Source: Enchytraeus crypticus (taxonomy: Eukaryota; Annelida; Clitellata; Enchytraeida; Enchytraeidae). From it: a stretch of 64,000 bases of DNA. Location of the stretch: positions 179,501 through 243,500 of the forward strand of contig CAJHZI010000195.1 of assembly GCA_905160935.1 (NCBI GenBank). The letters run 5' to 3'. The translations under genes were made by a program, and so were the position numbers. This document shows, piece by piece, positions 62,726 to 64,000 of this stretch (the stretch's first letter is position 1; every line of letters begins with the position of its first letter). Below the pieces are notes generated by a model. It worked only from the letters and a program-made list of their open reading frames with translations. It had not been told where the DNA came from and ran no database searches.

Positions 62726-63354
62726 TTGATAAATTAAAATATAATTACATTAAAGATTTCATAGGTTTATTCATTGATGAATGAAAATTTCATTCTAGAC
62801 GTTGTTCTAAAAGAATATAATGATATTTTAATTAAATAATAATGCAAAGATTAATTGATGTTTGATGCATTAATGATGCAATTCAATAAAGATATGTGCT
62901 CAATCATGACAATTATATAAATGGTGTAATCAATTGTCGTATTAACATGCAACTCTAATTTGCGAATCATAATTAATCATGTGTGAAGATATAATGAAAA
63001 CTACACAAAAAGAAATCAAGCAAGGAAACAGCAATTGCAACTGTCATGTGTGTAACTATACAAAAGAAAAAAATTAACAATGATGCATTCTTCAAAGATT
63101 AATTATAATTATCACATTTACATTAATGATGCAAGAAACAAAGCCATTCATGATGTGATTAAATTTTGATGTAACCTCATAAAACAAAATAATGATAATC
63201 TGTATTAATTATAATGTAAAAGCTTGATGACCTAACTAAGTAATGATGCAATTCAGATTAATCAATGTTTTACAGAAATGAACTGTTTAGCATACCTTGG
63301 GAGCTGAAGTCATAGCAGAGAGAGAGTTACTGGCTGAGCCTAAACTGCCGCTTG
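58823..63354 (-). CDS. Unrecognised gene, last four exons (partial)
   Basis: Exons in transcript order: 63296-63354 (enters in phase 1, 2 nt plus 19 codons), 62462-62512, 60309-60411 and 58823-59004 (TGA at 58823-58825). Junctions are GT-AG and phases agree, giving about 130 C-terminal residues. The first exon is a Ser/Gly linker ending AMTSAPK. Then come [36 protein letters not shown], a Cys/His piece CRSGCPVHH, and a long charged helix containing [20 protein letters not shown], ending YYDSLMT. It looks like a soluble, helical C-terminal domain. I do not recognise the family. The acceptor of the third exon was chosen as CGCAG at 60412-60414 because only that keeps the frame. Upstream exons lie past 64000. 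AATAAA hexamers at 58638-58647 could end it. Confidence 0.7.
59098..59192 (+). repeat. Family A retroposon, 3' fragment
   Basis: TCGCATCCCGACCCTGGTTA then AACTGGGATTTAAGGGAAGA and (ATG)n; lies in the last intron of the unrecognised gene. Confidence 0.8.
59268..59448 (+). repeat. Family A retroposon, 5' and middle part
   Basis: GATTGTTTGAAGAATAGACC, GTGTCGTAGAAGGCGACTAA, GGGCGCCTAGGCTCCAGAGA; the 3' end is missing and it runs into (AAT)n at 59449-59474. Confidence 0.8.
59478..59730 (-). repeat. tRNA-like SINE (family S2)
   Basis: On the minus strand: AATGGTTCAGGGTGTAGATA (A-box-like), then CTCGTGGGTTCGAATCTCAG (B-box), the non-tRNA body, and a (TTA)n tail at 59449-59474. Confidence 0.75.
59775..60195 (+). 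repeat. Family A 3' end split by a 5S SINE
   Basis: 59775-59850 reads to AATCCTAGTTAAACTGGGAT, and 60162-60195 resumes AATCCTAGATTAACTGGGAT then (GAT)n. The ~20-nt overlap is the target-site duplication of the SINE between them. Confidence 0.8.
59851..60140 (-). repeat. 5S-rRNA-derived SINE, copy 2
   Basis: On the minus strand: GGCGGGATTAGCGCACTTGG, then 5S-like ATCGAAGTTAAGCTGCATCG, GGTTAGTACTTTGTGGGTGA, CCACCTTGGAAGACCGAGTG; a body through GCCGGCTGCAATTGATGCGC; and a tail GGGTCTTAAACAAGCATCTG, GCTTCCTGACCCAGTG and (TTATG)n. The 5S part covers the internal promoter elements, as in SINE3-class elements. Confidence 0.85.
60470..61430. repeat. 16-bp satellite array, about 60 units
   Basis: Units of AGAGGTAATCATACAA, with GTAGTCATGC, GTAACCATAC and related variants over ~950 bp. 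It fills most of the third-to-second exon intron of the unrecognised gene. Confidence 0.95.
61830..62022 (+). repeat. Family A retroposon
   Basis: CCATGTTGCATCCGGGTTGT, TAAAAGGCGACAAAGAACTA, GATCCTAGGCTCCAAAAATT, TTGGATTCAAGAGAAGATGA. Confidence 0.8.
62240..62375 (-). repeat. LINE C-terminal fragment (family D)
   Basis: On the minus strand a frame reads [20 protein letters not shown], as at 36860-37135. Flanked by (GA)n at 62378-62405. Confidence 0.7.
62532..62722. repeat. (AT)n microsatellite
   Basis: About 190 nt of TA with ACATGTAC interruptions, starting 20 nt beyond the acceptor of the exon 62462-62512. Confidence 0.95.
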
Positions 63355-63424
63355 CTAGCACAGAACAATAAATCATTAAAACTTTTGTCAATTACACATT
63401 ACATAGAAATGCATATAAATGCTA

Positions 63425-63645
63425 TAAGAAGTAGAAGGAAAAACTAGATAGGACACAGTCTTAGGGAAGATAGAAAAGAGGTTATAGTAGGAAGAATTCT
63501 AAGAGGAGATAGAAAAGAGGTTATAGTAGGAAGAATTCTAAGGGGAGATAGAAAAGAGGTTATAGTAGGAAGAATTCTAAGAGGAGATAGAAAAGAGGTT
63601 ATAGTAGGAAGAATTCTAAGGGGAGATAGAAGAACTCCTTGGAGT
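63425..63645 (+). repeat. 39-bp tandem repeat from a LINE coding fragment
   Basis: About four and a half units of AGATAGAAAAGAGGTTATAG then TAGGAAGAATTCTAAGAGG. The unit reads RKEVIVGRILRGD in frame, resembling the family D block before RGRPRLG. Confidence 0.8.
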
Positions 63646-63654
63646 GAAAAAAAA

Positions 63655-63940
63655 AAAAAAAAAGGTAAGTTGGCTAGGACATATGATAAGATTACCCGAA
63701 AACACACCAATAAGGAAAGCTCGTAAACTCTGATTAACAAGTAATAAATTAAGGATGGGTGTGAGAAATAAGCATAATTTAATAAGACAATATAATATAC
63801 ATTTAAGTTTAATAGATACTAAATTTAGTCTTTGCGGGTGGTGATGTATATGATCTCGCCATGGATCGTGATTGGTGGAGGAGGAAGGTTGTAAGAGACT
63901 ACTCTAGTGTCCACAAATAGACGCCATAATTAATAATATA
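63655..63940 (+). repeat. Possible LINE C-terminal relic
   Basis: After a poly-A run, a frame begins KLAWLGHMIRLPEN-like (visible WLGHMIRLPENTPIRKARKL), the GH..R block found near the C-terminus of many LINE polyproteins. Stops follow. Confidence 0.45.
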
Positions 63941-64000
63941 TATGAAATGTAGCTATCTGTGTATGAAATCTATGTAACGCTATGAAATCTATGTATACAT

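Overview
The window is nuclear DNA of an animal, most likely an invertebrate. The evidence is AT-rich sequence, GT-AG introns of about 0.3 to 4 kb, an AP-4 adaptor subunit (lost in flies and nematodes), and a dense load of LINEs, SINEs, hAT-like MITEs and minisatellites. Nothing in the sequence lets me name the phylum. Open frames over (AT)n, (GA)n, (CAT)n and minisatellites are artefacts and are not called as genes.

Four host genes can be assembled exon by exon with consistent splice phase. (1) 3300-7864, plus strand: an MCFD2-like EF-hand secretory protein with two alternative last exons. (2) 13197-19191, minus strand: a complete 264-residue, six-exon RRM protein of the RBM4/lark type, including a 21-nt microexon. 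(3) 28738-52950, minus strand: a complete 20-exon AP-4 epsilon adaptin (AP4E1), 1111 residues, with a trunk that matches the family but no recognisable C-terminal ear. (4) 58823-63354, minus strand: the last four exons of a gene I do not recognise; its 5' part lies beyond the window.

Regions without genes, and the introns, hold three non-LTR reverse-transcriptase pseudogenes (21546-24515, 30893-33040, 41938-43078) and an older relic (11795-12440). They also hold a Tc1/mariner remnant, three copies of a ~700-bp hAT-like MITE, a 5S-rRNA-derived SINE, at least two tRNA-derived SINE families, and an abundant ~280-bp retroposon ending in (ATG)n (family A). Several are nested. The 5S SINE appears to share its 3' tail with the LINE at 21546-24515.

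The most unusual signal is in AP4E1. At least four exon boundaries (exons 4, 10, 12, 16, with weaker cases at 11 and 13) are themselves one unit of a local tandem repeat, so the intron beside the real splice site carries extra copies of that splice site plus a piece of exon. The exon 4 array has 54-nt units and stays open in the frame entering from exon 3.
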